Source: JBGPLJ01 sp963826145
GTDB taxonomy: Bacteria; Pseudomonadota; Gammaproteobacteria; Steroidobacterales; Steroidobacteraceae
Direction of reading: 5' to 3'
DNA length: 64,000 nt
Assembly (NCBI GenBank): GCA_963826145.1
Contig: CAWGVW010000001.1
Coordinates: 806,001-870,000 of the forward strand
Numbering within the stretch: the stretch's first letter is position 1; each line of letters starts with the position of its first letter. This document shows, in pieces, positions 46,125 through 55,474 of the stretch. The notes under the pieces are model-generated. The model was not told the DNA's origin. It made no database searches and was given only the letters and a program-made list of their open reading frames with translations. A program made the translations under genes and the position numbers.

Positions 46125-46313
46125 TTAGTGTCTTGCCGCGTCGGGCACTGTGGAATCCTGTTGAGTTTCGACTGACTGTCCCGCCTGCTTGCGCTTCAAC
46201 AATTCCTCGATCGCCTCCTTGTCCTCGCCGAACTTCAGCCAGCCCATGCGCATCCAAGCCCACCCGAGCAGGTAGGATAGCCCGAGCAGCGCAATGACGT
46301 TCAAGTGACGCAT
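46125..46313 (-). CDS. Small membrane protein, unknown
   Basis: Protein of 62 residues from ATG 46313: one hydrophobic helix (NVIALLGLSYLLGWAWM) followed by a charged tail (DKEAIEELLKRKQAG). An upstream start in the same frame would add an Arg-rich segment and is less likely. It sits between the TonB receptor and the GT9 gene on the same strand. No family recognised. Confidence 0.5.
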   Translation of the reverse strand: MRHLNVIALLGLSYLLGWAWMRMGWLKFGEDKEAIEELLKRKQAGQSVETQQDSTVPDAARH

Positions 46314-46439
46314 TGTCAATAATTCATCAACGGCAGCTGCGACGAGCGGGCCTGTATGAGTGGTTAGACGGCGCCTGCGCCGAAAGCAATCGGTGTCGCG
46401 CACAAGCCGAATAAGCCCGTGATGGATCCGCGGCCCAGT

Positions 46440-49025
46440 TCAGTAGCGCCAGCGCACTCCGAAGATCGGCGTCAGGCCAAGCCAGTCCTCTTTCTCGACC
46501 TCAAGCTCGCTGGTGCCGTCCGGAGCGGACTCGACCGCGAGAGTCCGGCAGCAGTTGTTGGCGTGATTGAAGGCATTGCGGATTTCGATCGATGCCTGCA
46601 GCGTTCCTCGCGCGAATGGCCACTCGTAGCTCGCTCGCAGGTCGAGTGAGGTGAAATTGTTGTAGCGCGCGCTGCTTCGCGGTCCGTAGGCAAGTGTCAC
46701 CGATTGCGGATCGGTCCACGTGAGCGTCGATGCTTCGAGTGGTGTGAACGGCCAGCCGCTATGCCAGTTGAGTACCGAGGACAGTTGCCAGCGCACGCGC
46801 GACCAAGCGACCCCCGCCTGCACCGATTGCCGCTGATCCCAGGTGCGCGGCACGTCGTTACCGGCCACAAGATCATCGGCGCGCGCCCAAGCGTAGCTCA
46901 GCCAGCCGCTCAATTCGCGGGCACGATCCGTTTCGAGCGTCAGTTCCACTCCGCGCATGCGACCGCCGCTCGAATCGACGCGCCCTCGATCCACTTCGAT
47001 TTCCGGCAGCAGCACGAGGGTGGAGAGTGAGTTTTCGAAATAGGTGAGGGGTTCCTGCTCCCGCTTGTCATAGGCCTCCGCTCGCAGCAGCCAGCCGCGG
47101 TCGAAGGCGTGCTCGATGCTCAGGTTCGTTTCCGTCATGCGCACGACGGCGGGCAGACTCGTGAGTCCATCGGCCACTTGCAGCTCCGAGACCCAGGGAG
47201 CCTGCGAGAACTGACCCCAGCTCAAGCGCAGTGTCGTGGCGGGTGAGAGCCGCTGGCGGAAGTTCGCACGCAAGCTCCACTGCGAGTCCGAAGCGCCCCC
47301 CTGCAGGTTCTGGCTGTCGCGGCGCAGCCCGAATTCGGCAGTTGAATCGGGCAGGATCTGCCAGCGGGCGCTCGCATAGGCCGCACTCGTCCGGCTTTGC
47401 GACGTCGTAGCGATATTGCGCGTCACCGTCGGGGTTGAGACGAGTCCGGGGAAGAACGGTTCGAGATAGGTCGCCTCACTCGCAAAATCGTAGTTTGCGC
47501 CGCTCTCAATCAACTCGACGCCCGCGGTGAAATACCAGCCTGGATTCAGGCTCCAATCCATCTGCTCGCGCAGCGTGTTGAAATGGGAATGTACGTTCTC
47601 GCTGAGCGTCCCGACGCTGATGCCATCGCGATTCAGTTGCCCCGACCTCTGGTCGCGCAGGCTTGCTCGCGAGAGGAGCGTGGTGCTCGAGAGGCCGGGC
47701 GCAAACTCGTGCGTGAGGCGCAGCCAGGTATAGGCGTCGTCGTAGTCGGCGCGCGCTTGCTGCGAGCGCGACGTGTTGAAGACATTGATTGTATCTGCGA
47801 GCGCCAGCAAGCCCGCCGCGAGCTCGGTGTGCGCGCCGAAATTCCACGTGGCGCGCACGGTGAGGTCGTGAAAGTCAGGCTCACCGATATCGCGGTCGAG
47901 CCACCGCGAGATTTGTGAAAGGTTGCTCACCCGGCCGCTCACAAAGACCGTGCCGTGATCCTGTGCGAACGGGGTTCCAAACAGAAAGCTCGAATTGAGC
48001 ACCGAGATGCCAAGCTCCGCCGTGCGCGCGGAGATTTCCCGCGGTTCGATGTCGACGATGGCGCCGGTGCGCTGGCCGTACTCGATCGGGAATGCGCCCG
48101 TCCAGAAAGCGGTGCTTTGCGTGTTGGCGGGGTCGATGGCGCTAAAGAGGCCCTGGAAGTCCTTCAGATGATACGGGTCCACGAGCGTGACGCCGTCATA
48201 GCGGAAGAGCGTCTCGTTGTCTCGACTGCCGCGCACGTGCGTTCGCGCGGAGAATCCGCCAGCCGCGGCGCCCGGCAGCTGCTGGAGGGCCCGGGCCACG
48301 TCCTCATTGGTTCCGGGTGATGCTTCGAGTTCGGCGCGCGATCGATTGGTCCTTGCCCCGAAGCTCTCGCCGCCGGAGCCATAACGGCTTGTTTGCACGA
48401 TGACCTCGGCGAGCTGGCTTGGATCGAGCGCGAGGCGGACGGCGAGGGGTTCCGGCGACCGGGAGGTATGCTCATCGCGTTGGATGACCGCCGTAACGAA
48501 GCCCTCGGCGTGAATGACCACCGTGTAGGTCGCACGAGTCAGGTCGCTGATGCGTGCGCGTCCCTTGCGGTCCGTTCGGGCGACGCGCTTCATTTCCGGG
48601 ATGGAGACGACCGCACCGCGCACTGGCGCGCCGTCAGGTTCGGACGTTACTGCGACGTCGAGCGGCGCGGGCCGTGACGGAGGCTCGGCGACAACTACCC
48701 AGCCGCCTCCGGGCAGAGGTTGCAGACCGAGTCCATGCGGCGCGAGCAGCGAACGCAGCTGCTCTTCCGGGCTGCCGCCCGTGGGCTCGCGAAGCACGCG
48801 CATATCCGGCGTAACCGCTTGCGAACTGAAGATGACGCGGACGCCGGTACGCTGCAGCTCGTGCAGCGCGTCCGTCAACGAGTCGCCGATCGCTGCCGCT
48901 GTTGCGGTGCCAGCGATGACGAGCAGGACGATCGCGACAAGCGTCAGGCACGCGCCGCTCGCCGCACATCGGCCGTGGGATTCAGTCTTTCGTGACCGGC
49001 AAGGTGGGGCCCGGAGCTTGCGCAT
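46440..49025 (-). CDS. TonB-dependent outer-membrane receptor with N-terminal STN domain
   Basis: Receptor of about 861 residues. After a signal peptide comes an STN (secretin/TonB short) domain (about residues 45-100), a carboxypeptidase-regulatory-like beta-sandwich (about 125-205), a plug (about 215-340, with RTHVRGSRDNETLFRYDGV) and a beta-barrel ending GVRWRY. The STN domain signals to a FecR-type anti-sigma factor, matching the adjacent fecR and sigma genes. I chose ATG 49025; ATG 49043 is possible. The ligand is unknown. The start overlaps the end of fecR. Confidence 0.88.
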   Translation of the reverse strand: MRKLRAPPCRSRKTESHGRCAASGACLTLVAIVLLVIAGTATAAAIGDSLTDALHELQRTGVRVIFSSQAVTPDMRVLREPTGGSPEEQLRSLLAPHGLGLQPLPGGGWVVVAEPPSRPAPLDVAVTSEPDGAPVRGAVVSIPEMKRVARTDRKGRARISDLTRATYTVVIHAEGFVTAVIQRDEHTSRSPEPLAVRLALDPSQLAEVIVQTSRYGSGGESFGARTNRSRAELEASPGTNEDVARALQQLPGAAAGGFSARTHVRGSRDNETLFRYDGVTLVDPYHLKDFQGLFSAIDPANTQSTAFWTGAFPIEYGQRTGAIVDIEPREISARTAELGISVLNSSFLFGTPFAQDHGTVFVSGRVSNLSQISRWLDRDIGEPDFHDLTVRATWNFGAHTELAAGLLALADTINVFNTSRSQQARADYDDAYTWLRLTHEFAPGLSSTTLLSRASLRDQRSGQLNRDGISVGTLSENVHSHFNTLREQMDWSLNPGWYFTAGVELIESGANYDFASEATYLEPFFPGLVSTPTVTRNIATTSQSRTSAAYASARWQILPDSTAEFGLRRDSQNLQGGASDSQWSLRANFRQRLSPATTLRLSWGQFSQAPWVSELQVADGLTSLPAVVRMTETNLSIEHAFDRGWLLRAEAYDKREQEPLTYFENSLSTLVLLPEIEVDRGRVDSSGGRMRGVELTLETDRARELSGWLSYAWARADDLVAGNDVPRTWDQRQSVQAGVAWSRVRWQLSSVLNWHSGWPFTPLEASTLTWTDPQSVTLAYGPRSSARYNNFTSLDLRASYEWPFARGTLQASIEIRNAFNHANNCCRTLAVESAPDGTSELEVEKEDWLGLTPIFGVRWRY

Positions 49026-50085
49026 CGCTGCGCAGCTTAACATCGCCCGCTGACAGGGAACCCGCCGGCGAAACAGCAACTTGCACGCGCGAAGGATCGG
49101 ACAGGTCGCAGACAAAGCGCGTGCTCGCCGCGATTGCCTGCAGGGCTGCATCGGGCCGCATGCCGGCGATATTTCCGCTCAAGCGCGTGCTCGCAGCCAG
49201 CAGGCGACTTGATTCCGCGTCGAATTCGACGGGCCGTCCCGTTTCGCGACCGAACCATTGCAGGAATTCCTCGAAGGTCCGGCCCTCGATCGGAAATCCG
49301 GGGCTGAGGTCGTTAGTCCACGCCCAGTTGTCTCCATACGGCGCGACCGTGGTGCGCGTCACCTCACCAGACGCGCTAATCGTCAGCTCATCTGACGCGC
49401 CGAGCGTGCCTACCGTGTACGTCGAATGGATGCCGACCATGCCTTCGCGCACCCGTACTCGCATTCGATCGGGATTGACGGCGACTTCAAACTGCGTGCC
49501 GAGGTGTCGCACCATGCCGAGCGATGTCTCGACGTCGATCGTTTGCTGTGCGAGCGATGTGGAACCGACTCGATGCGGGCCACCGTCAACATAGAGGAGC
49601 CCTTTGTCGAGCCGAACCAGCTCGGAGCTCTTGAACGTGACGTCGCTCCCGCCGCCGACGCGCACGGACACGCCTGCGACTGAAAACAGAGCGCGGCCCT
49701 CCGCCGCCGTCGTCACTCGCGCGCCCGCAGGGATGGTGTCGCCACCGACGATCGGCGCCGTGGCCCCGCCTCGAGTGATTTCGACGCGGCCCTGCGAGGC
49801 GAGAAATGTTCCGGCATCGAGCGGGCCGGCGTGCGGCCAGTGAGTTGCCACATAGAAAGATGTGCCCACGGCCGCCAGGGCAATGACCGCGGCCAGCATC
49901 CGGCGTCGTGCGTGGCCGCGGCGGCGTTCGGCGACGACCGCCGACCATTCCTCGGCAACCGAAGCGAGCACCGCCTGGCGCGCCGCATCCGGCGGCGCCG
50001 GGCGTGCGCCCGCCCGCGCAATCAGCTCGCCGATGGCGTCGCGTTCGGGATTGGGGTCAGGCTTCACGGGTCGGTCGGTACTCAT
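48982..50085 (-). CDS. FecR-family anti-sigma regulator
   Basis: Membrane regulator of 367 residues: a cytoplasmic N-terminal part (1-63) that would bind the sigma factor, one membrane helix (about 64-83), a periplasmic FecR domain (about 95-200, with LGTQFEVAVNPDRMRVRVREG) and a C-terminal STN-like segment (about 270-340). It transmits the receptor signal to the ECF sigma factor. It overlaps both neighbours, so the three genes form one operon. Confidence 0.9.
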   Translation of the reverse strand: MSTDRPVKPDPNPERDAIGELIARAGARPAPPDAARQAVLASVAEEWSAVVAERRRGHARRRMLAAVIALAAVGTSFYVATHWPHAGPLDAGTFLASQGRVEITRGGATAPIVGGDTIPAGARVTTAAEGRALFSVAGVSVRVGGGSDVTFKSSELVRLDKGLLYVDGGPHRVGSTSLAQQTIDVETSLGMVRHLGTQFEVAVNPDRMRVRVREGMVGIHSTYTVGTLGASDELTISASGEVTRTTVAPYGDNWAWTNDLSPGFPIEGRTFEEFLQWFGRETGRPVEFDAESSRLLAASTRLSGNIAGMRPDAALQAIAASTRFVCDLSDPSRVQVAVSPAGSLSAGDVKLRSDAQAPGPTLPVTKD

Positions 50086-50696
50086 CGTGCGCTCCCCTTT
50101 ATGCCGAAGTCATCGAGGTCATCGCTCAGGACATGGCAGGCTTCGCGGAACGCGCCGCGCGCGCGGGCCAGCAGCGATTGCACGGAGATCAGCGTCATGC
50201 CCAGGCGCTGCGCAATTTCTTCGACCGGCAGTTCCTGGACGTACTTGAGTTCCAGCAGCTTCGCGTACTTTCCCGGCAGATAGTCGAGAGCCGCATGCAC
50301 GAGCTCGGCAAGGTCCGCGCGCTGCAGCAGCAAGTCCGGATCCGATTCCATGACCCAGTCCATGGATTCCAGCGTCGCGCGCACGGAAGGGTCTTCCTCC
50401 AGGCGCACGATTCGGCGCCGCTCCGTCGCGGCCTTCGACTGCTGGTCCAGCAGTTCGCGGCGTGCGATCTGGCAGAGCCAGGTGAAAAGCGAGGCTTCGC
50501 CCCGGTAGGTCTCGAGATTGCGTACGCCCTTGATAAGCGCGGACTGGACGACATCCCGGGCGCCCTCGGGGTCGTCGGTCGTGCGCCGGAGAATGAACCG
50601 GTAGAGCCGCGGAAAGTAGCCGTCAAAGAACTGCTGAAACGCCGACTGATCGCCGTCCAGGAGCTGCTTGACGAGTTGTCGGTCCTGATCGTGCAC
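50082..50696 (-). CDS. ECF RNA polymerase sigma factor
   Basis: Sigma-70 family ECF factor of 204 residues with region 2 (YRFILRRTTDDPEGARDVVQ, then LFTWLCQIARREL) and region 4 (LPVEEIAQRLGMTLISVQSL helix-turn-helix). It is the first gene of the sigma-FecR-TonB receptor operon and overlaps fecR by four bases. It likely activates its own receptor operon. Confidence 0.92.
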   Translation of the reverse strand: MHDQDRQLVKQLLDGDQSAFQQFFDGYFPRLYRFILRRTTDDPEGARDVVQSALIKGVRNLETYRGEASLFTWLCQIARRELLDQQSKAATERRRIVRLEEDPSVRATLESMDWVMESDPDLLLQRADLAELVHAALDYLPGKYAKLLELKYVQELPVEEIAQRLGMTLISVQSLLARARGAFREACHVLSDDLDDFGIKGSAR

Positions 50697-50841
50697 GCAG
50701 GTTGACCCAAAGTTCGCCTATCTGTTGGACGACCGCCCGAGGTGGAATCAACCGCGGCGATGTGCGCCCCGGAAATGTCCTGGGCCCGTGACATATTGAG
50801 GCATAATTTTCCGAGTTCAACTGCGACTCTCATCCGCACCC

Positions 50842-52167
50842 GTGACCTCAGCGATCCCGTTTCGAACGGCCGTCCGGTTCTGGCTCAAGCTCGGATTCAT
50901 CAGCTTCGGCGGACCCGCCGGCCAGATCGCAATCATGCATCAGGAACTCGTCGAACGGCGGCGCTGGATCTCGGAGCGGCGATTCCTGCACGCGCTCAAC
51001 TATTGCATGCTGCTGCCCGGACCCGAGGCACAGCAGCTGGCGACGTACCTCGGCTGGCTCATGCATCGAACCTGGGGTGGCATCGTGGCCGGCGGCCTGT
51101 TCGTGCTGCCATCGCTTGTGATTCTGACGGCCCTCTCGTGGGCCTACGTGGTCTACGGTAATACCGCGTTCGCCTCTGCAGTATTCTTCGGTGTCAAGCC
51201 GGCGGTCGTCGCGATTGTCGCGCTCGCCGCAGTGCGCATTGGAAGGCGCGTACTCCACAGCTGGATTCTTGTCATCATCGCAGGGGCCGCCTTTGTCGCG
51301 ATCTTCGCTTTCAACATCGCATTCCCCTGGATCATCCTCGTGGCAGGCGTGCTCGGATTTCTCGGCGGGCGCCTCGCCCCAGCGCGGTTTGCTGCGGACA
51401 GTGGGCATGACGCCCAACCGAAGGCTCACGCGGCCGCGGTCATTGATGACGACACGCCGGCGCCGACGCACGCGCGGTTTCACTGGCCGCACACCATCCT
51501 GATCGCGGCGGTCGGCGTCATCTCCTGGGCCGGTGTGATGGCAGTACTCATTGCGGTGCAGAGTTCGAGCGGCGCTCTACCGCAGATGGGCGAATTCTTC
51601 ACGAAGGCGGCCTTTCTAACTTTCGGCGGAGCCTATGCCGTCCTGCCGTACGTCTATCAGGGCGCGGTCAGTCAGCACCACTGGCTCACGCCGCCACAAA
51701 TGATCGACGGTCTGGCACTCGGCGAGACGACCCCGGGTCCGCTCATCATGGTGGTCGTGTTCGTCGGTTACGTGGGATCGTGGACTCACGCGGCGGAACA
51801 AGCGCTGACTCCGCCGCTTGCGGGCCTCCTCGGCGGGCTCTGCGCCACGTATTTCACGTTCCTGCCGTCATTTCTCCTGATCCTGCTCGGAGCACCGATC
51901 GTCGAAGGCACGCGCGGAAATCTGCACTTGAGCGCGCCGCTGACGGGGATTACGGCGGCTGTCGTCGGCGTCATTCTCAATCTTGCCGCGTTCTTTGCGT
52001 ATCACGTCTTCTGGCCTCGCGGCTTCGACGGGCCGATCGATTGGCTGTCGGTGATCATCGGCCTTGCAGCAGCGGGCGCGTTGTTGCGATTCAAGGCTGC
52101 CACCGTTGCGGTTGTCATTGGATCGGCTGTCGCAGGAATTGCGGTCCGGCTGGCAGGATCGGCGTAG
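50842..52167 (+). CDS. chrA: Chromate transporter ChrA (CHR family)
   Basis: Two-domain CHR-family protein of 441 residues with about ten to twelve helices. Both halves carry the family signature: GFISFGGPAGQIAIMHQELV with LPGPEAQQLATYLG in the N-half, and AFLTFGGAYAVLPYV with LALGETTPGPLIMVVVFVGY in the C-half. It exports chromate in model species. GTG 50842 is the first codon fitting the family N-terminus. It diverges from the ECF sigma gene. Confidence 0.92.
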   Translation: MTSAIPFRTAVRFWLKLGFISFGGPAGQIAIMHQELVERRRWISERRFLHALNYCMLLPGPEAQQLATYLGWLMHRTWGGIVAGGLFVLPSLVILTALSWAYVVYGNTAFASAVFFGVKPAVVAIVALAAVRIGRRVLHSWILVIIAGAAFVAIFAFNIAFPWIILVAGVLGFLGGRLAPARFAADSGHDAQPKAHAAAVIDDDTPAPTHARFHWPHTILIAAVGVISWAGVMAVLIAVQSSSGALPQMGEFFTKAAFLTFGGAYAVLPYVYQGAVSQHHWLTPPQMIDGLALGETTPGPLIMVVVFVGYVGSWTHAAEQALTPPLAGLLGGLCATYFTFLPSFLLILLGAPIVEGTRGNLHLSAPLTGITAAVVGVILNLAAFFAYHVFWPRGFDGPIDWLSVIIGLAAAGALLRFKAATVAVVIGSAVAGIAVRLAGSA

Positions 52168-52224
52168 GCTCGTGGCCCGCGGCCGTCGGAAATAAACCGC
52201 GCCGGATCTGGGTCTGATAGGCAT

Positions 52225-54045
52225 ATGACCTTACCCCTGTTGGCATTTCTCGGCGGTGTGCTCACGATCCTGAGCCCCTGCATTCTGCCCGTGCTGCCCT
52301 TTGTCTTCGCGCGAGCCGAACAGCCGTTTCTCAAGAACGGTCTGCCGTTGCTCGCCGGCATGGCTTTCACGTTTGCGGGCATCGCAGCGCTCGCGGCGGT
52401 GGGCGGTGCCTGGGCAGTCCGGATCAATCAGTACGGTCGCTATGTTGCGCTCGCGCTGCTGGCGGGTTTCGCGGTGACGCTGCTGTCGCGGCGCGCGGCT
52501 GATTGGCTCGCGCGCCCGTTCATCCGGCTCGGAAACCGCCTCTCGCAGCCGTCCGCAGGGGTTAGCTCTGACGCCAGCATCTTGAACTCCGCCTTGCTCG
52601 GTGTGGCGACGGGCCTGCTGTGGGCGCCCTGTGCCGGTCCAATTCTCGGACTTGTGCTGACAGGCGCCGCCATCTCGGGAGCCAATACCCAGACGACACT
52701 GCTGCTCATTGCTTATGCGGCCGGCGCCGCAGCATCGCTCGCCGTCGCGACGCTCGCGGGCGGCCGCGTTTTCAGGGCGCTCAAGCAATCGCTTGGTGCC
52801 GGGGAATGGGTTCGCCGTGGACTGGGAGCCGCCGTGCTGCTCGGTGTCGTCAGCATTGCCTTCGGGTGGGACACGGGCTTTCTGACGCGTGTGTCCTATG
52901 CGAGCACGAGCCACCTCGAGCAGTCGCTGATCGATGGGCTCCATCCGCGCGGCCCGGCGCCGGTGGTTTCCATGAGCTCGGCGATGACGGACACCGCGAT
53001 GGTCGATGCCGGCAGTTCGATGAGCATGCTGCCCGGCGCTGCGATGGCGATGAGTGCAGAGGCGGTGCCCGCCGTGCATAGCGAGGGCGCATTGCCGTCG
53101 CTCGACGGCGTTACGCTCTGGCTCAATTCACCGGCGCTCACGCCGCAGGCGCTGCGCGGCAAGGTCGTGCTGGTCGATTTCTGGACGTACTCCTGCATCA
53201 ATTGCCTGCGGGCGCTGCCGTACGTCAGAGGCTGGTACGAGCGCTACAAGGATCACGGTCTCGTGGTGATCGGCGTGCATGCGCCGGAATTCGCGTTCGA
53301 GAAATCGCCGGACAATGTTCGCCGCGCGATCACGAAGCTCAAGATCACCTATCCCGTAGCGCTCGATAACGACTACGCGATCTGGCAGTCCTTCAACAAC
53401 CAGTACTGGCCCGCGCATTATTTTATCGACGCCGAGGGGCGCATCCGCCACCACCACTACGGCGAAGGTGAATACGACGAGTCCGAGCGCACCCTGCGCA
53501 AGCTCCTGACGGAGGCGGGGCAGAGGGATCTGCCGCCACCCGTCTCTGGCAAGCTCAAGGCAACCGGAATCGAAGCGGCTGCCGATGATGAGCACATGGC
53601 ATCGCCCGAAACCTACATCGGCTACGAGCGTGCCGAGAATTTCGCGTCACCGGACGGTTTTCTGCGCGGTCAGCCGAAACGTTATGCGACGCCCGACAAA
53701 CTTCGGCGGAACCAGTGGGCACTCACCGGTGAATGGACCGTGCGCAAGGAGGTGGGTGTGCTCGGAATTGCGCCCGGGTCCATCACGTTTCGATTCCTGG
53801 CAAGAGACCTGCACCTTGTGCTTGGCCCGGGAGCCAAGGGCAAACACATTCGATTCCGCGTGCTGCTCGACGGCGTTGCGCCCGCAGACGACCGCGGCGT
53901 CGATGTCGATGCGCAAGGCAACGGCGTGATTTTGGAGCAGCGCCTGTATCAGTTGATTCGCCAGACCGGGGAGGTTATGGAACACACCTTCACGATCGAG
54001 TTCCTGGACAGTGGCGCTGAAGCCTATTCATTTACGTTTGGCTGA
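52225..54045 (+). CDS. CcdA-thioredoxin fusion (DipZ-like thiol-disulfide protein)
   Basis: Protein of 606 residues. An N-terminal CcdA/DsbD-beta-like membrane domain (about 1-235, with LTILSPCILPVLPFVFA and TGLLWAPCAGPILGLVLTGA, each holding a redox Cys) carries electrons across the inner membrane. A periplasmic linker rich in Met follows, then a thioredoxin-like domain (about 295-435) with the CxxC in YSCINCLRALPYV, and a C-terminal beta-rich DipZ domain (about 460-606). It immediately precedes exported MsrB and MsrA, so it probably supplies their reducing power. Confidence 0.9.
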   Translation: MTLPLLAFLGGVLTILSPCILPVLPFVFARAEQPFLKNGLPLLAGMAFTFAGIAALAAVGGAWAVRINQYGRYVALALLAGFAVTLLSRRAADWLARPFIRLGNRLSQPSAGVSSDASILNSALLGVATGLLWAPCAGPILGLVLTGAAISGANTQTTLLLIAYAAGAAASLAVATLAGGRVFRALKQSLGAGEWVRRGLGAAVLLGVVSIAFGWDTGFLTRVSYASTSHLEQSLIDGLHPRGPAPVVSMSSAMTDTAMVDAGSSMSMLPGAAMAMSAEAVPAVHSEGALPSLDGVTLWLNSPALTPQALRGKVVLVDFWTYSCINCLRALPYVRGWYERYKDHGLVVIGVHAPEFAFEKSPDNVRRAITKLKITYPVALDNDYAIWQSFNNQYWPAHYFIDAEGRIRHHHYGEGEYDESERTLRKLLTEAGQRDLPPPVSGKLKATGIEAAADDEHMASPETYIGYERAENFASPDGFLRGQPKRYATPDKLRRNQWALTGEWTVRKEVGVLGIAPGSITFRFLARDLHLVLGPGAKGKHIRFRVLLDGVAPADDRGVDVDAQGNGVILEQRLYQLIRQTGEVMEHTFTIEFLDSGAEAYSFTFG

Positions 54046-54062
54046 GTGATAAGGAGTTGAGC

Positions 54063-54644
54063 GTGACGCAGCAGCATGTGCAAGTGTGCACCGAACGACG
54101 GGCCTTTCTCAGAGCGGGACTCATGGCCGTGATCGGCAATGCCGTCATTGGCAAGGCGATCGCGGGCGCGCTGTCTTCGCCGAATGCCGATGCCGAGGTG
54201 TCGATTGAGAACTTCTCGACCGCGGGCAAGAGCCTCGACAACGTGCGCGTCGCGAAGGTCACGAAGACGGATGCCGAATGGCAGCGGCAACTGTCTCCCG
54301 CAGCCTTCTGGGTGACGCGTCAGGCAGGCACCGAACGCGCATTCTCGGGCGAGTACGACGGAAATCACGCCGACGGCCTCTATCGCTGTATCTGCTGCGG
54401 CACGGCTCTCTACGATTCCAGGACGAAGTTCGATTCCGGCACCGGCTGGCCGAGCTTCTGGAAGCCGATCTCGGCGCTCAACGTGGTCAAGACGGCGGAT
54501 TACGATCTCGGCATCGAGCGCGATGCCATTTCCTGCCGGCTCTGCGATGCGCATCTTGGTCACGTGTTCGATGACGGTCCGAGGCCGACGGGTCTGCGTT
54601 ACTGCATGAACTCGGTGGCATTGCACTTCGTGCCGCGGGCATGA
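54063..54644 (+). CDS. msrB: Peptide-methionine (R)-S-oxide reductase with Tat signal
   Basis: MsrB of 193 residues. Zinc Cys pairs are in YRCICCGTALYDS and SCRLCDAHLGHVFDDGP, and the catalytic Cys is in LRYCMNSVAL. The N-terminus has a twin-arginine-like signal (ERRAFLRAG followed by a hydrophobic stretch), so it should be exported folded. GTG 54063 follows AAGGAG at seven bases; an upstream TTG at 54057 is less likely. It works with the upstream thioredoxin fusion and downstream MsrA. Confidence 0.92.
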   Translation: MTQQHVQVCTERRAFLRAGLMAVIGNAVIGKAIAGALSSPNADAEVSIENFSTAGKSLDNVRVAKVTKTDAEWQRQLSPAAFWVTRQAGTERAFSGEYDGNHADGLYRCICCGTALYDSRTKFDSGTGWPSFWKPISALNVVKTADYDLGIERDAISCRLCDAHLGHVFDDGPRPTGLRYCMNSVALHFVPRA

Positions 54645-54657
54645 GAGGAACGAAAGC

Positions 54658-55377
54658 ATGAAGGTGACAGGCTGGAAGGCGAGAGTGTGGCCGCTCCTCG
54701 CGCTGCTCCTCGGCGCGCTTGCGCTCGTTTGGCGAGAGTCGCCGCACGCAGCCGAGCGCGCGGTTCTTGTGGCGCCTCCGGCACTGGACATTCCGAGGGC
54801 TGCCGGTGCGCCGCAGACTGCTGTGCTTTCCGGTGGCTGCTTCTGGGGCGTGCAGGGCGTATTCGAGCATGTGCGCGGCGTGCGCAAAGTACTTTCAGGC
54901 TACGCCGGTGGCGACAGGGCGAGCGCCGACTACGAAACGGTCAGCTCCGGCACCACGGGTCATGCGGAGTCTGTGCAGATCACATTCGACCCCGCGGAGG
55001 TTTCCTACGGCGAGCTGCTGCGCGTGTTCTTTTCGGTTGCGCACGACCCGACGCAACTCAACCGGCAGGGACCGGATAGCGGCACGCAATATCGTTCGAA
55101 CATCTTCTACGCCAACGACACCCAGAAGCGGATTGCGGCTGCCTATATCGAGCAGTTGAACAAGTCGCAGGCACTTGGTCGTGCAATTGTTACGCGGGTC
55201 GATCCGCTCAAGGGCTTCTACGCCGCCGAGAATTACCACCAGGACTATCTGATCCACAATCCTTCGGCTCTCTATATCGTCTACAACGACCTGCCGAAGA
55301 TCGAGAGCCTCAGGCAATTACTGCCCGACTCCTTTCGTGAACAACCAGTCACCGTGAACGGCAAGGTTCCGCGCTAA
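54658..55377 (+). CDS. msrA: Exported peptide-methionine (S)-S-oxide reductase
   Basis: MsrA of 239 residues with the catalytic motif GGCFWGVQGVFEHV (about residue 60), SGYAGGDRASADYETVSSG and NYHQDYL. An N-terminal hydrophobic segment (about 8-25) acts as signal peptide or membrane anchor, so the enzyme is periplasmic. It lies 13 bases after msrB. The set repairs oxidised methionines in envelope proteins. Confidence 0.93.
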   Translation: MKVTGWKARVWPLLALLLGALALVWRESPHAAERAVLVAPPALDIPRAAGAPQTAVLSGGCFWGVQGVFEHVRGVRKVLSGYAGGDRASADYETVSSGTTGHAESVQITFDPAEVSYGELLRVFFSVAHDPTQLNRQGPDSGTQYRSNIFYANDTQKRIAAAYIEQLNKSQALGRAIVTRVDPLKGFYAAENYHQDYLIHNPSALYIVYNDLPKIESLRQLLPDSFREQPVTVNGKVPR

Positions 55378-55453
55378 CTCGGGGGGCGGCTTTACATAAC
55401 GCTCGGGCCTGCAGGCCGCGCCGCGCTGTGAGCTTGCGACTGGAATCCCATGC

Positions 55454-55472
55454 ATGGTACAAAATGTACCAT
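55454..55472. promoter_or_regulatory. Perfect 19-bp palindrome at the DUF6502 gene start
   Basis: ATGGTACAAAATGTACCAT is a perfect 8-3-8 inverted repeat directly upstream of the DUF6502 start at 55475; a CATATAT tract follows. Such a symmetrical site at a promoter is typical of a dimeric repressor's operator. I do not recognise the regulator family. Confidence 0.6.
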
Positions 55473-55474
55473 AT

